The notes under the pieces: generated by a model
Database searches by the model: none
The model's input: only the letters and a program-made list of their open reading frames with translations
Told to the model about the DNA's origin: nothing
Translations under genes and position numbers: made by a program
Assembly: GCA_032358165.1 (NCBI GenBank)
Contig: JAALGY010000032.1
Span: forward strand, 620,001 to 684,000
DNA: 64,000 nucleotides
Origin: Diplosphaera chodatii
Lineage: Eukaryota > Chlorophyta > Trebouxiophyceae > Prasiolales > Stichococcaceae
Direction: 5' to 3'
Part shown: positions 37,001 through 49,227 of the stretch, piece by piece
Numbering within the stretch: position 1 is the stretch's first letter
How the letters are laid out: every line of letters starts with the position of its first letter

Positions 37001-40000
37001 AGCAGCGGCCGCGCCGGGGGGCGCGACACCGAGCGTCGGGACACCGAGGCGAGGCCCAGCGACGACCTGGACGCTCAGCAGAGAATGTTTGTCAGGACAG
37101 AGACATACTTCAGAGGCCAGTTTGACATCAAAGCTCTGCAGGAAGATCACGGCGCTGCTTGATGCTGTGCTGAAGCAACTATCGTCGAGTGAGTGCTGCA
37201 GCCTGACCTGCCGAGCGAGGGGCGCCCCAGGGTGGGCCGCGAGATGCTGCCCCGCGACACCGACCGCACAATCTGCCTGCCCGGGCCGCCGATGGCGGGG
37301 GGCGCGTCGTCACCAGGTGGCAGCTGCGCCATGCCCTCGCCCCGCTGCACCGGCGGCACCGCGGGCAGCTGCACGCCGGCAGCGGCCGCCGCCGACGGCA
37401 GGCGCGGCTGCAGGGGCTCGTGCGCCTGCTCCTGCTGATCACGCTGTTGCTGCTGCTGCGCCTGCACTGGCTGCTGGCGAGCCGGGCTGTGCGCCTCTGA
37501 TGGCGCTGCAGGGCTGGTGGCTGTGGCTGTCGCCGGCGCCTGGGGTCTGGGCCGCACAATCGTGCTGGGCTGCCGCTCCTCGTCCTCATACGCAAACTGC
37601 GCCACGTCCTCGAAGCTGGGCCGGCTCGGCAGCGGCAGCGGCGGCGGAGGCGGCGCCTGCGCGCGTGCTTCGGCACCCTGCTCACCAGGCAGGGGCTCCC
37701 GGGCGCTGCGGGTGGCAAAGGAGGGCGTCCTGACGCTGTCCCCGGCCGCCGTCGCCACCGCCGGCGGCCGGTTGGTGCCCCAGCGCTGCCAGATGTCCTG
37801 CAGCAGCGCCCTGTCGGTGGCTGGCTCCCCAAAGCTAGACTCCGGCACGAAGATGGGGTGGGCGGCGGCCATCGCCGCGCCGCCGGACTGCCTCATGCGC
37901 GCGATGCTCGGCGCCGAGAAGCGGCGGACCGACGTCACGCCCAGGCTCGGCTGCGGCTGGAAGCCTGCCCATGCACTGGGGGGCTCCGGCGACAGCGGCT
38001 TCTTCGGCGCCGACTTGGCCCGTGCAGTGCCGCGGCCGCCCGTCTGCTTCCCGGCGTCGTCAGGCAAGGCCATGACCTCGTGAGGCAGGGCTGGCACCGC
38101 CGCCGTAGCACCCGGCTGCTGCGCAAACTTGGGCGTCGGCGGCAGAGACGCCTCGTGCGACCAGGGCTGTGCGCTGGCGGCTGCGAAGGCTGCGTAGGGC
38201 CCAGCGGCGGCAGGCGCCACTGCGGGCTGTGGTTGCAGCTGCGGCGGGGGTGACGCCTGCTGTGACCTTGGCGACAAGGCCTGGGGCGAGCCGCCAGACG
38301 ACGCGCCTGCCGATGGCGGTGGTGACGCCTGTCTGCCGCTGCTGGCCGCCAGCGGCTCTGGCGCCTGCAGTGGGTGACAGCATTGCGGCAATGAGTCTAC
38401 AAAATGCATTCATGCTGACATAGTCTGTCCACGTCTCACAACACCATCTCATTTGTTGCATAGCAGCATCCAGATGTAAGCTCCAGATGCAAGGGCATGG
38501 GCAGTGCAGGGCCAGGTGGTCACCTTCCAGTTCTCAAACGACACCGCCCGGTCCCCTTTCTCAAGGCTGCCAGAGCGCCCCTCCTGTGCAACAGTCGGCT
38601 GCGGCACCTGCGGCTGCTGCTGCTGCTGCGGCTGCTCTGCGCTGGGCATTGACATCTGCACTGAGAGGGGGCCCGAGCCGCTGTTTCTGCTGCCCAAGGG
38701 GCCGCTGCCGTCTGCTGATGAGTCGTCCGCCGACTGCAGCGACAGGCTGGCATATGGGCTGGGGGGCGGCCGACGCGGTGATACCGACATCGAGCTCTGC
38801 GGGGAGCACATCGCAGGTTTCGGACTTGATGCAACATGTGCGCATACTGGCACCATGTGTGGCGGAAGACAGTCAGCCCTGGTGCAGACTTGGCACTCCT
38901 TGCACTCTGCTGTGCAGTCAAAACACGCCTGAACACATTCTCCATGCTGCGCATGCAAGTCAGGCACCGGCACATGACGTCCAGACAGCACCTGTGGGGA
39001 CAGTGAGCCCTGCGAAGTGGCGGAGAGGGAGTCTTGGCGAGCGCCCGACAGCTGGGCGAATGGGTTTGGCGGCGACGCCCGCTGCACGTCGGGCACCGCA
39101 AAGGGGTTGGCCGGCGGCTGCGCGTCCGAGCCGAAGGGGTTGGGGCCAATGACGGCGCCGTTGAAGCCTGGGGTGTTGGCGCCCGGCGCGAGGCTGGGCT
39201 CCGACCAGAGGCTGGAGACTGCTGAGGCGGCAGCGGCCAGCCCTGCGGAGGCGGCTGCCACAGAGCCAGCCACGGCGGCGGCCACCATGCCGCCATGCGC
39301 CGGTGAGGCGAAAGCCGACTGCCGCAGCCGCTGCAGGGCGAGCACAAGGTGGTTGCCATACATGCTGATCAAAACGCGCACCATTTCTGCCGCCCTTCAA
39401 CACAGACTGAATGCATCGATAAGCCTGCAACTGCTAACGAAAGCACACACCATGCAGGGTCCACGATACCGACGGTGTCATGTGCAATGCAGCTCAAGAT
39501 CTGGCTATTGAATGGAATTTTTCCAGGTGGGCACCTCGCCGCGCTGGAAGTCGTGGCTGGATGGCGACTCCAGGAACGTCATGTACGGATTGCCGGCGGG
39601 CGGGCCATTGTACATGGGCTCGTCCAGCCGCTGCAGCTTTGGCGGCCCATTCTGCAGCACAGACCCGAGACCTTGCAGGTTCAGAACTTGGTAGCGGCAA
39701 ACAGTTTCCAGTCTTCGATCCCTGCACAAAGGACTGCAGCAGCTGCAGCAACGCCTGCGAGCAATGCTGATGCAGTGCCCAGCCTGCCAGCAGGGTGCAG
39801 GCGCGCAGCAGCCGGCTGCCGCCTCGTACCTGGGGCGCAGCGATAGGGAGGCTGTAGATGGCTGCGTAGGGGCTGCTGCTGCCGGGCGGGGCGGGCGGCG
39901 CCCGGGCGGCCTCGACGCGCGCTGGCCGCTGCAGGCAGCGAGGCAGGGCAGATCACTACCAGCCGCAGCAGCAATCGGGCACACAGAGTCATGATGCATG

Positions 40001-43000
40001 CAGCTGTGCCCCAGTGATGTGTGCGAGTCAGCGCGCCGCAACCCCTGAACCCTGAACCACTGCATGCGACCGCCACGCACCCTGCGGTCGGGCGTGACGT
40101 CCCCCGGCGCATGGCCGTCCCCGCCCTGCCGGGCTTTGGGGCTGGCGGGCGGCAGCGGCGGCCGCCGCACGCGCCCGCCCTGGCTGGCGCTCGGCCGCGA
40201 CCCGCCGCTGCTGTCGCCCGGGGTTGCAGTTCCTGCTCACGGCGGCACACAGCAGATGTCAGTTATCCGTCAACAGGCATGAAGTACGTTGCCACCATTG
40301 CTCGCCAAGCGGACAGGCTCAACAGGTAAGCTGTCTAGAAAAATGGCATGGTTTGCAGGGTACAGCTGAGCTGTCAGCCAGTGAGACGGTCAACTTTCGG
40401 GCAGCAGACTTCAGGTTTGAACCAACACCTGGCGGGGAGCTGCTGCTGCCGGCCTGGCTGGCGCTGGCGGGGCTGCAGCTGCCGACAGAGGCGAGGCTGC
40501 TGCCGAGGGGCGTGCCGCCGTGGCCGTGCGCCAGCACATTGTCCGAGTCAATGCGCAGCCCGCCGCTGAGGTGCTCCTGATACCTGCACCGCGAGCATGA
40601 GGAGCGCGTGTTAAGGTCACACCCACCGTGCTCTCATCGGAGACTGTGGAAACAGCCTCAGGTTGAAAGCCGTCAACATGGCAGGTCCAGCGTTACCAAC
40701 GACACAAACGACCGCTATCAAGTTGCTATGTGCAGAACGTTGGGCAGCCGAGGCTGAGTCGTGTGCCGGCACTCGTACCGCGCGTCACTGAAGGGGTTGG
40801 CCGGCTCCACCGCGGAGGCGCTCACGACGCGCACGCTGGGCTCCCTCGCCGGCGGGCGCATCATCTCGGCGGACCCAGCGCGGTGGTGCCGATGCTGCGT
40901 AAAAGTTTCATATTAATTACGGAAAAAAATGAAAAATATTTTCAAGATAAATACAATCGAGCCAGCGACAGCACGCACATCAGCCAGAAGGGCGCCCTTG
41001 CTGTGTCCCAATTGGAGCAGCCCACCCCATGCATCTGGGCACAGGCTGATGTGCAGCTGGGGATGCGGATGAATGAGATGTGGCAAACCTTGCCGGCAAC
41101 ACAGCAGCATGCCCAGACATCACCACGGATCAGCGCCCAGTGCAGGCTCACCACCTTGAAGCAACTCTGGCAGTGTGGTGGGATGCTCACGTGGTGCGCA
41201 TGATGGGGGTGGCGTTGGCCGCCGGCCACCGCCGCCGCCGCCGCCGTCATGGCCGCCGCGCACTCCGGGCTGGACAACGTCTTCAGGTGTGGAGACAGGG
41301 CGGAGCGCTGGCCCGGGTGCTGCTGCGGCGGCGGCGTCTGCTGGCCCTGCGCCGCGTCGAAGTCGGCGTACGCGTTGTACGCCGCTCCCGGCGCGCCGCA
41401 GCTGATGCTCGGCCGCAGCGAGCTGCCCCAGTCCTGCAAGATAGACTGGCAGCTCAGCAATGGCCCACACGCCGGCACGCTGTTACACCAACCAGCACAC
41501 TGACCAGTAGGCTGACAACACCAGAAGGCCAGTGAGGAGCCTTGAAGAGCTGCTTCTGCATCTGCTGTGCAGAAAGGGTTCGCAGGGGGGCACCCTGCGG
41601 GGCGAGGGGGTGAGCGCGTTGCCGCCGCTGTTGCCGCGCTGCAGGGCCGCCTGGGCGCCCGGCCACGGCCCGAAGATGGGCGCGCTCTCGGCGCGGAAGC
41701 GCGCCACGGCGGCGTGGCGGTGCCACCGAGCCGTGTCCCGCGACGGGATGGCCGCGTGCCCCGAGTGCCGGCTGAAGGAGCCTGCACACCGCAGGCGCAC
41801 CCGTTCCAGGATCACGTGACGGTGTGATGAGAGCATGCGGCAGCAGACTGCACCCAGTAGTGGAAGGGGGCAGCAAGGGAGGGACATGTGAGGAGGCATA
41901 GCCATGCTACGCACCGCAAGGTGACTTTGATGACTGCTGCTGACAGCTCATCAGACCCCAGTTCCGATGGAACCCTATGCTCACCTGCTGCGCCCACACT
42001 GACGGAGGAGCGCTCGATGTGGGTGCTGGGGCGGCTGGCCCTGCTGGCGTGGCTGCCCTGCGACCTGACTGTGCCGCCAGTGCCGCCCTGCCCGCCCTGC
42101 ATGACAGCATGTCTTATCAGAGATGTACTACCCAGAAATCCTCCGTTGGATTTGCACGATCTCCATGTTGTACAGCCGATCTGAACACTCGATCTCTTAG
42201 TAACGATCATGACAGCCTGGCTGAAAGGTTGGCTGCATCACGGTTTCTGAACCTTGAAGTGAGGCGTGCCGTGCACAAAGACGACATGCAGAAGCGACTG
42301 AGGTGCTGTTTCAAAAATGGCACCTGGCTGGACACCACGCTGGTGTTGCTGGGCAGGCGGGCGCCCAGCGGTGAGGGCCCGATCAGCGGGCGGCTGCCCC
42401 CCTCCTGCATCACAGTGGCTAAGACGCTTCAGAACCTCGATCAGCGCTGGCATCCCACCAGCTGCCTGATGTTCCATGCCTCCACGTGTTGCCCTCGTTG
42501 TCAGCAACGCGACCAAAGAGGCGCAGCAGAGAAGGATGCCGTTGTGGTGACCACTGCACAGTCAGGTGACGCCAGGATTGGATTCCTGCCACTGCGCTGG
42601 AGTTGCATGGAAGACATCCTCTAAGGCCCTGACCTCCTGCACGGGGTGCAGCGGGCCGCTGGCGTGGTTGCTGGTGCCGGCAGATTCGGAGCTGCCGCCG
42701 TTGTGCAGGCAGTCTGCGGACCCGTGCCAGCCGCTCATGGGGGCGGCGGCGTCGCGCATGCTCTCAAACACCCGCCGTGCCGTCGGCCGCTCGTCGGGGT
42801 CCGGCTGCAGGGCAGATGCTGGTGTGTTGTCAAAGTGTAGTGTCAAGCAGCATGGCAGCAAGCTGCACACTGGCTGCTGCTGAACCTGGAAGTCTGTCTG
42901 GAGGCATGGTTAGCTCCCTGAACGATACTGATGGAGGCAGCCAATCGTAGCACAATACAGCACATGACGATCTAGTGACACTGCAGGCTGTCTGCTGGGC

Positions 43001-46000
43001 ATGGGCATGTACTGGCTCGCAGCTTGGGCAGGATGACATGGCTAGCACGCACCCGCATGCAGGCGGAGATCAAGTCGGCGATGGTCTGCGGGCACTGCTC
43101 AGGGACCACCGCCGGGTGCAGCCGGCCCCGCGTCGCAAAGCCGCCCGTCACGATCTCCCAAAGGACTACCCCAAACGAGAAGATGTCACTCTGCAGCGGA
43201 CAGCACAGTTGTTGAGGCTTGCAACCCACCGCAGTGCCTTGTGAGTGCATCAATTTCTCAGATGCAAGGGGGTTAGATCAGGGCTGCACTGCCTGTACAG
43301 CCAAGACAACAAGGAAGCAACATCTACCTTCACGCCGGAGTCGATGCCAAGGAGCGTCTCCGGGGCCGCGTAGGCGAAGGTGCCCATCGCGACCTCGTTG
43401 GAGCCATCCTTGGCGTGCATGAAGCGCGCGACGCCGACATCTCCAATCTTGGCCACCTCCCACCCGCGCGTCAGCAGGATGTTCAGGGCCTTGAGGTCTG
43501 AGTGAACGACCTGCAGTGCACATAGCACATGCACACTGTGTGCACAAAGTATCATGTGAAAGGTCGGGGGAACAGCTCCGAAAGACAGTGCAGCTCAGTG
43601 CTACCAACACACAGAGCGGTGTGGTGTACAGCCATATGCAGCGTGGGCCGTTGAAGGTCCAGAAGCAGTTTTGACACGAGCTCGAGTCAACTGGACTGCT
43701 GCCAGGCGCACATTGATGCCATGCAGAAAGGACAGGCCGCGCGCGACGTCCAGCGCGATCCTGTGGCCAGAGGCGTACCACCCCAGCTGCCGCTCGCCGT
43801 CAATGTCTGCCTCAGCATTGTCTGCGGCCAGCGCGCCCCTGCCATACAAAAGCACTGTGGAGTCAGGCCGCAGAAAGCATAGGTCGTATGTCCTCACAAA
43901 GATCAGTGTTCAGCATGTGAACTTCAGTGTGCGCATGGTACTCTGATTGTCATCCCAGCAAACGGGCAGCCTAGTCCCAATGCAGGTGGGTGCGGCCATG
44001 CGCTTGCACGGCACCTGAGGTCGCCACCCTCGCAGTACTCCAGCAGCAGCATGGGCTCGGTGCCGACCATGGTCGCGCCGTAGAACTGCACGATGTTGCG
44101 GTCGTAGCTGATGGACTTCAGGATGCCGATCTCCTGCGGGTGAGAGGGGGGTAGAGAGTGTCACATGCATGCCAAGAGCCATCAGTCAGATGAGTTGAAC
44201 GAGGTGGGCACACTGGCAGATGTAGTATGCTCGAAGGCAGCATGCACAAGGTACTGCTTGGCTACGGTGCAGGCCTCACCTTCTCGAACTGCAGCAGCTG
44301 CTCCTCGTCGGTCGCCAGCAGCACCTTGACGGCGACGTCCTGCACCCCACCCCGCAGCGCCTTGTACACCTGTGCAGGTGCAAGACCACAGCTCGGATGA
44401 AAAGACGAGCAGCGCAGGGGTCTGGCAAGGCACCAGGGCTTGCATGTGGTGGGCTCCCCCCCCGCAGCATGCTCTCTTGCTGGTGCACGGCGGAATCGCT
44501 GCGCTGACGCCACAACCTTGGCGCCCAAGCCTATGACACACTGTTGAGCAGGCAGTCAAACTCGAAAGGGTTCCCGGCCAGCAAGGGCGCCCACCTTGCC
44601 GTAGCTGCCGGTGCCCAGGAGCCAGTCCTCGCCGTCCTCGGGGCGCTTGCAGATTGAGACCTCCGCGGGATTGATGTACCAGCCCTGTATGCTCGCGTCC
44701 ATCTTGCCCATGGTGCGCATCCCGCGGCTGCTGCCGGCTGCACGTCCAGGAGGCAGGGCACATGTCAGTGGAGCGCCCGTGCCTGCTGTGCATTGTAGCC
44801 TACCTGCCTGGCTACCGTAAGAGCACTGTGCTGCAAGGCGTGTGCACAGCAAGCCCAGCGGCCATGCAGAGGCCCATGATACACTTGACAGCGGCGGGCC
44901 CAGGACTAGATGAACGCACATTTCACGCTCCAGACGGACATGCGGGAGATGTCGGGCTTGCCGCCGAACATGACTGTGGACTGCTTGGAGGTGCCGCCAT
45001 TGGCATCGTAGCTCTACAGTTCAGGTAACATGGACTGAGGATCCTCGTGACAGTGCGAGCTACAGAGATTCCATCCAAGGCATGCTGCTGAGTCTCGAGG
45101 AGTATGGCTTGACAGCAACAGCACACAACGTGCAATCTTACCATTGTGGGCAGCAGCATGACATCATCGTACTGCTGCCTGCGCCGCCGCCGCGCCACAA
45201 ACAGCCACACCAAGACAGCAGCAAGTACCATGCCCAGCACGACACCTGCGCGATCAGCAGGGTGGCAGGCTTCAGATGGTACCACGGCTCACCATGACAC
45301 CAGCATAGCCACAGCGTAGTGTGCAAACCTCCAGGACCTTGTGCATATGCGTACCAATGACGATGCCAGCAATTGCGCCGCTGCTGGGCTGGGACTGGGG
45401 AGCGGATGCCGCTGACAAACTGCCGGACGTAAGCCCAAGCCCCGACACCAGGATGTCAAACGCGGTGAGGTTTCTGAAGTCGACCCCATTCACAGGGGGA
45501 CCCTGCACACGAGCAGACCCACGCGTCACATGCATTCATGCCGGGCCCCAGGCAGCAACGCCAGCCTGCATGCTAAGAGCTCAGGACCCGCTGATGCAGG
45601 GTCACTTGCTCACCGCCGCCAGCGCTGCCTGAGCAGCACGGATGGTGGAGTCTGCGCCATCTGAAGACGTCTGCCGTAGGTCACCGATGATGTCGCCGGC
45701 CTGTGGGCCTGGTGCTGAGAACGCTGCAGTGAACATGACCTGCTGCAGCTTGCCCCTGAACTGGGCTGCGCCGGCGCCAACAGCTGCAGGCGAGCAGGAG
45801 CGTGCCTCAGCAGACATGACGCAGCAGACCAGCAGCTCCCCAACTGCAACAGTCATGGCATCGAGATGCAGGTGCAAAAAGCTGTGGGCATCGTCCAGAG
45901 GCCCAGCAGTTTTGAACGGAGAAAGCTCCTGTGCGCAGCACGCACCCGTGGCGAGCTGCTGTGATGACAGGCGGCAGCCGATGCCCTGCGTGCGGGGTTC

Positions 46001-49000
46001 CTGGCACGCGTAGTGCCCAAGCTGCTGGACCTGCGGGTCGAGCTGCGCCAGGGCCGGCACCTCCTGTGTCAGGGCCGACAGCACTGCCTTCGCGGCAGCA
46101 TCCCCAAAGCGCAGCAGCGCCGTCCCCTGGAGCCGCACCGTGAGCTGCACATCCACCTGCATGAGAAGGGCAAGCATGTCTGCATGGTGGAGGCTGTGAT
46201 GTTGAAGGAGGTGCAATGCTTGCAGTCGTCCTGTAAGCAACGCTGGACACGCAGCACCACAGCCACTGCTGGGCATGAGAGCCTGTTCGGCAACCAGTCG
46301 ATCAATTCAGGAGAAAGCGCACCCGTGGGATCGTGTCAAGGGATGCGGTGCCGCTGGACAGCACATAGTTGCGCGTCCACAGCTGTGTGGACCCAGCCGC
46401 GCCGCTGCTGCAGGACTGCATCTGGGCATTGTTGAGCACAGGCACCTGCAGCCCAGACCAGGCACCACCAGGGTTCGAGCCAACATTCCAGGTGGCCACG
46501 GAACAGATTGCGCCTTGAATGACTGCGTACAGTTGGCCTGACGACCTTCGGCATGCACAAGTGCGCGATGGGAGCAGGAGGGACGCGCACAAAGTTGGTG
46601 TCGTTGCTGACGGGCGTGGACGCCCAGGACAGGCTGTCGTTGGTCAGGGCATTCCAGCAGCGGTTAGGAATGACGGTGTTCTCGGTTGTAAGCACCTGCG
46701 CGGAGACAGCAGGCACTGTGACTATTCTGCCAGGTAAATGTTCAGCAACACATCCCCTGCATGTGCTTCCCGACGGACCAGCTCTCTGTTCACAGAGAGA
46801 TAGCATCCAGCGCTATTCGGCAGGAAAGAAACGCACCGACAGGGGCCTGGGAGGCTGGCCGTCCATGACACATATGGGCGCATAGCCCAGACATGCCCTG
46901 GAGCCAGTGGCTGCCGCCGTTATCGATTGTGTGGGTGATTGGCGCGCCGCGCCCGCTGCGCTGAATGCCCACTGCTGATTGCTTGCGCCAGAGCACTGCT
47001 TCCAGCCTGCAGCACGCACAAAAGCACACCACTCTCCGCCTGGGGCCCTGGAACGATGAGAGACTACCAGCTGAGAACCTGCTCGTTTCCTCTGCAGTCA
47101 GCTGCATGCTAACGTAACAACCTGTGAGCAGATTGGCTGCAAAGTAATGCACTTGCAGCATGGCAAAAAAGCATACCAACATTGCCGGTGACGCCAGGAA
47201 AGGCGCATGCCCCTGTGATGTCCCCAGGCAGGCACTCATCCAGGCAGCCGTCCGCCTGCACAGCAGGAGACCCTCTCTGTTCCACACGAACCCTGCTGTA
47301 AAGGTGTGCGCCCTGCTAACCAGCTGTGGAGTCGGGAGATGGGCTGGCATGCCATGTTGTGCTCGCCATCTGAATGTGTTGACCTCGAAGTGTTGTGAGT
47401 CATAGAGCAAGCCCAAATGCAGATCGCTTTGCCCGCCTGCTTGGATGCCTCCAGATCAATCCCCAACAGCTTGCACTGTCGCAGCCAAGATGCAGGAGCC
47501 CGTGGGCGCCAGTGTGGCTGGCAGGGTATCCAGGGTGCAGAACCCAGATAGTTGCGGACAGAATGGGTGAAGCCGTTGCTGTGCAGGACAGCCTCAAGGT
47601 GGACTAGGCAGCGCACCTGTGGGGCGCCCGCCCACCGCAGCAGGTTGGCCGTCCCAGGTGCGCTGAACCACACGTCCTCGGGGTGCTGCCCCAGGGGGGC
47701 CGTCGCGTAGGCGTCGCAGCCCCGCACTGCGGCGTTGTGCCAGGAGCACACCGCCGAGTCCACACCCGGGTTGCAGGCCGTCTCGTACTCGGCCATCAGG
47801 CACTGGGTGCCTGGCACGCCCGCCGCCACCAGCTGATACGTGCCCAGCTGCTGTGCCTGTGCCACAAAAGCATGGCGCTGGTGCAAGCATGACCAGCAGG
47901 CAAAGGCTCCAAGGGGCATGCCTGGGACGTGCCCTTCATGCTGCAACTGCCCTCATGACGCTGCTGCCAATGGAACAGCATGACCGGCAGAGCCAACCGC
48001 CAGCCAACTGTGCAAGACAGCGGCAGAGGCTGCATTGCACCTCGGAGAGCGGGGCCGGCGGCAGCAGCCTCGGCGCCGGCGGGTCCGCTGCCAGCTCGAC
48101 GGGCGACGCGGCCGGCGTGTCATTGGTCACCCACGCCGTGGAGGGCGTCTCCGCGCACGGCCCCGCAATCATGGAGTGCTGGTTGCCGACGGGCGCGGAG
48201 GCGTTGGTGCAGCTGCTGAGGTCGCCGCACGACTGCGTCTCCGCGGTGATGCAGTAGTCGTTGGCGCTGCGCCACTGCCGCTTGGGCGCCTGCTGCCACA
48301 GCTGGAAGGGCGAGTCCGCGCAGCCCGCCCAGTACACGCCCACGTGCTGCTCCAGCTTCGACAGGATCTGGTTGTGCACCGCGCACGGCCCCTCCGTCGA
48401 GTTCTGTTCACGCACGGGGCGGCCGCCGTCAGTGAAACCGCACAGCACGTCGTGCTGCATGCCTGACATTTCACAAGCCGACCAGCAAGTGCACTCCCTG
48501 GACCCAGCTGCATGGCAACTCTCACGCGCCAAGCTGCTGGCGGATGCTTTCCGGACTGGGTTTCTCACCTGTGTGGGGCACATGGTGAGGCACAGGTCGG
48601 GCTGCGACTGGAGCCGCAGGTGCTGCGTGTCATTGTCCCACAGCCAGCGGCTGTCCGGGGTGCCGCAGGGCGCCAGGTACGCCGACTGATACAGGCACTC
48701 GTACCCGCCGAAGCACGGCGTCAGGCACGTGAACTCTCCGAACAAGTCCTGACCGATGGTCTGCAGTGGCAGATCGACAAGTATAGTGACGATGCATTGG
48801 TCTGTGACGGTCCGCGCCAGCGTTGTGGCGGTGCCGCATTCATACCAGCATGCAAAGTGACCAAGCGTGTAGCTTGATCTGCGTCATTCAAGCAGCACCA
48901 ACACGTGCACGGTGGACGCTGCAAGCATCTGGAACAGCCGCAGGCTGCGGGGCTATTGCACCGGGGTGGTCAGCTGTCAGCACGCACCAGCACACGCTGC

Positions 49001-49227
49001 TGCGCCGGCTGGGCGTCCACCGTGGCTGCCTGCCGTTGAGACCGACGCTGCAGCAGCTGGCGGGCGTGCTGATCGGTGAGCGCGCCGCGCTGCCCCAACC
49101 TGCCTCTCGGGTCACCGGGATGGTGACGTTGCTGCGCAAAATGACCCTCTGCCCCGGGCCCGCCGGCCACCAGCGCCAGTAGGCACACGGCCAGCACCTG
49201 CCGCTTTGCCCCGCTGCGGCGCGCCAT
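34094..49227 (-). CDS. receptor-like Ser/Thr kinase, R-type-lectin-like ectodomain, non-RD kinase, long NPF-containing tail
   Basis: Phase-consistent exons: 49227-48988, 48760-48569, 48454-48041, 47856-47617, 47255-47177, 47006-46837, 46695-46591, 46445-46323, 46156-45946, 45843-45614, 45502-45355, 45245-45142, 45013-44920, 44737-44595, 44369-44280, 44133-44015, 43838-43712, 43510-43328, 43190-43053, 42804-42634, 42404-42324 and 42096-41985. Further tail exons continue to TAG 34094-34096 (largest about 38370-37200). The signal peptide is QVLAVCLLALVAG. The ectodomain is Cys-rich with WLWDNDTQHLRLQSQPDLCL and CSGASNQQWAFSAAG, typical of QxW beta-trefoil lectins. One TM helix ends ARRRRR. The kinase (about 825-1090) has GTGSYGKV, Lys846, HSDLKALN, DVG, APE and PDERPTA. 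The tail exceeds 1000 residues, is disordered, and has four NPF motifs. Ligand and pathway are unknown; a plasma-membrane location is inferred. The tail exons after 41985 are read by frame and composition, not all by phase. Confidence 0.8.
37200..38370 (-). other. largest disordered-tail exon of the receptor kinase gene
   Basis: About 1.17 kb without a stop in the coding frame, rich in Pro, Ala, Gln and Ser (PPPPLPLPSRPSFED, QQQQQRDQQEQ). Islands of more ordered sequence occur, such as ALLQDIWQRWGTNRPP and FAYEDEERQP. The composition is the same as in the neighbouring tail exons. Confidence 0.6.

Noticed and set aside
42562..42804. Kinase gene ending at the in-frame stop near 42562
   Set aside because: Possible, but the GAG|GTCAGG donor at 42634 joins in phase 0 to 42404-42324 and then to further exons of the same composition, so one gene is the better model. 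Kept as the refuting case in the findings.
47236..47946. 236-codon minus ORF covering part of the kinase ectodomain
   Set aside because: It runs through introns; only the 47856-47617 part is an exon with proper borders and phase.
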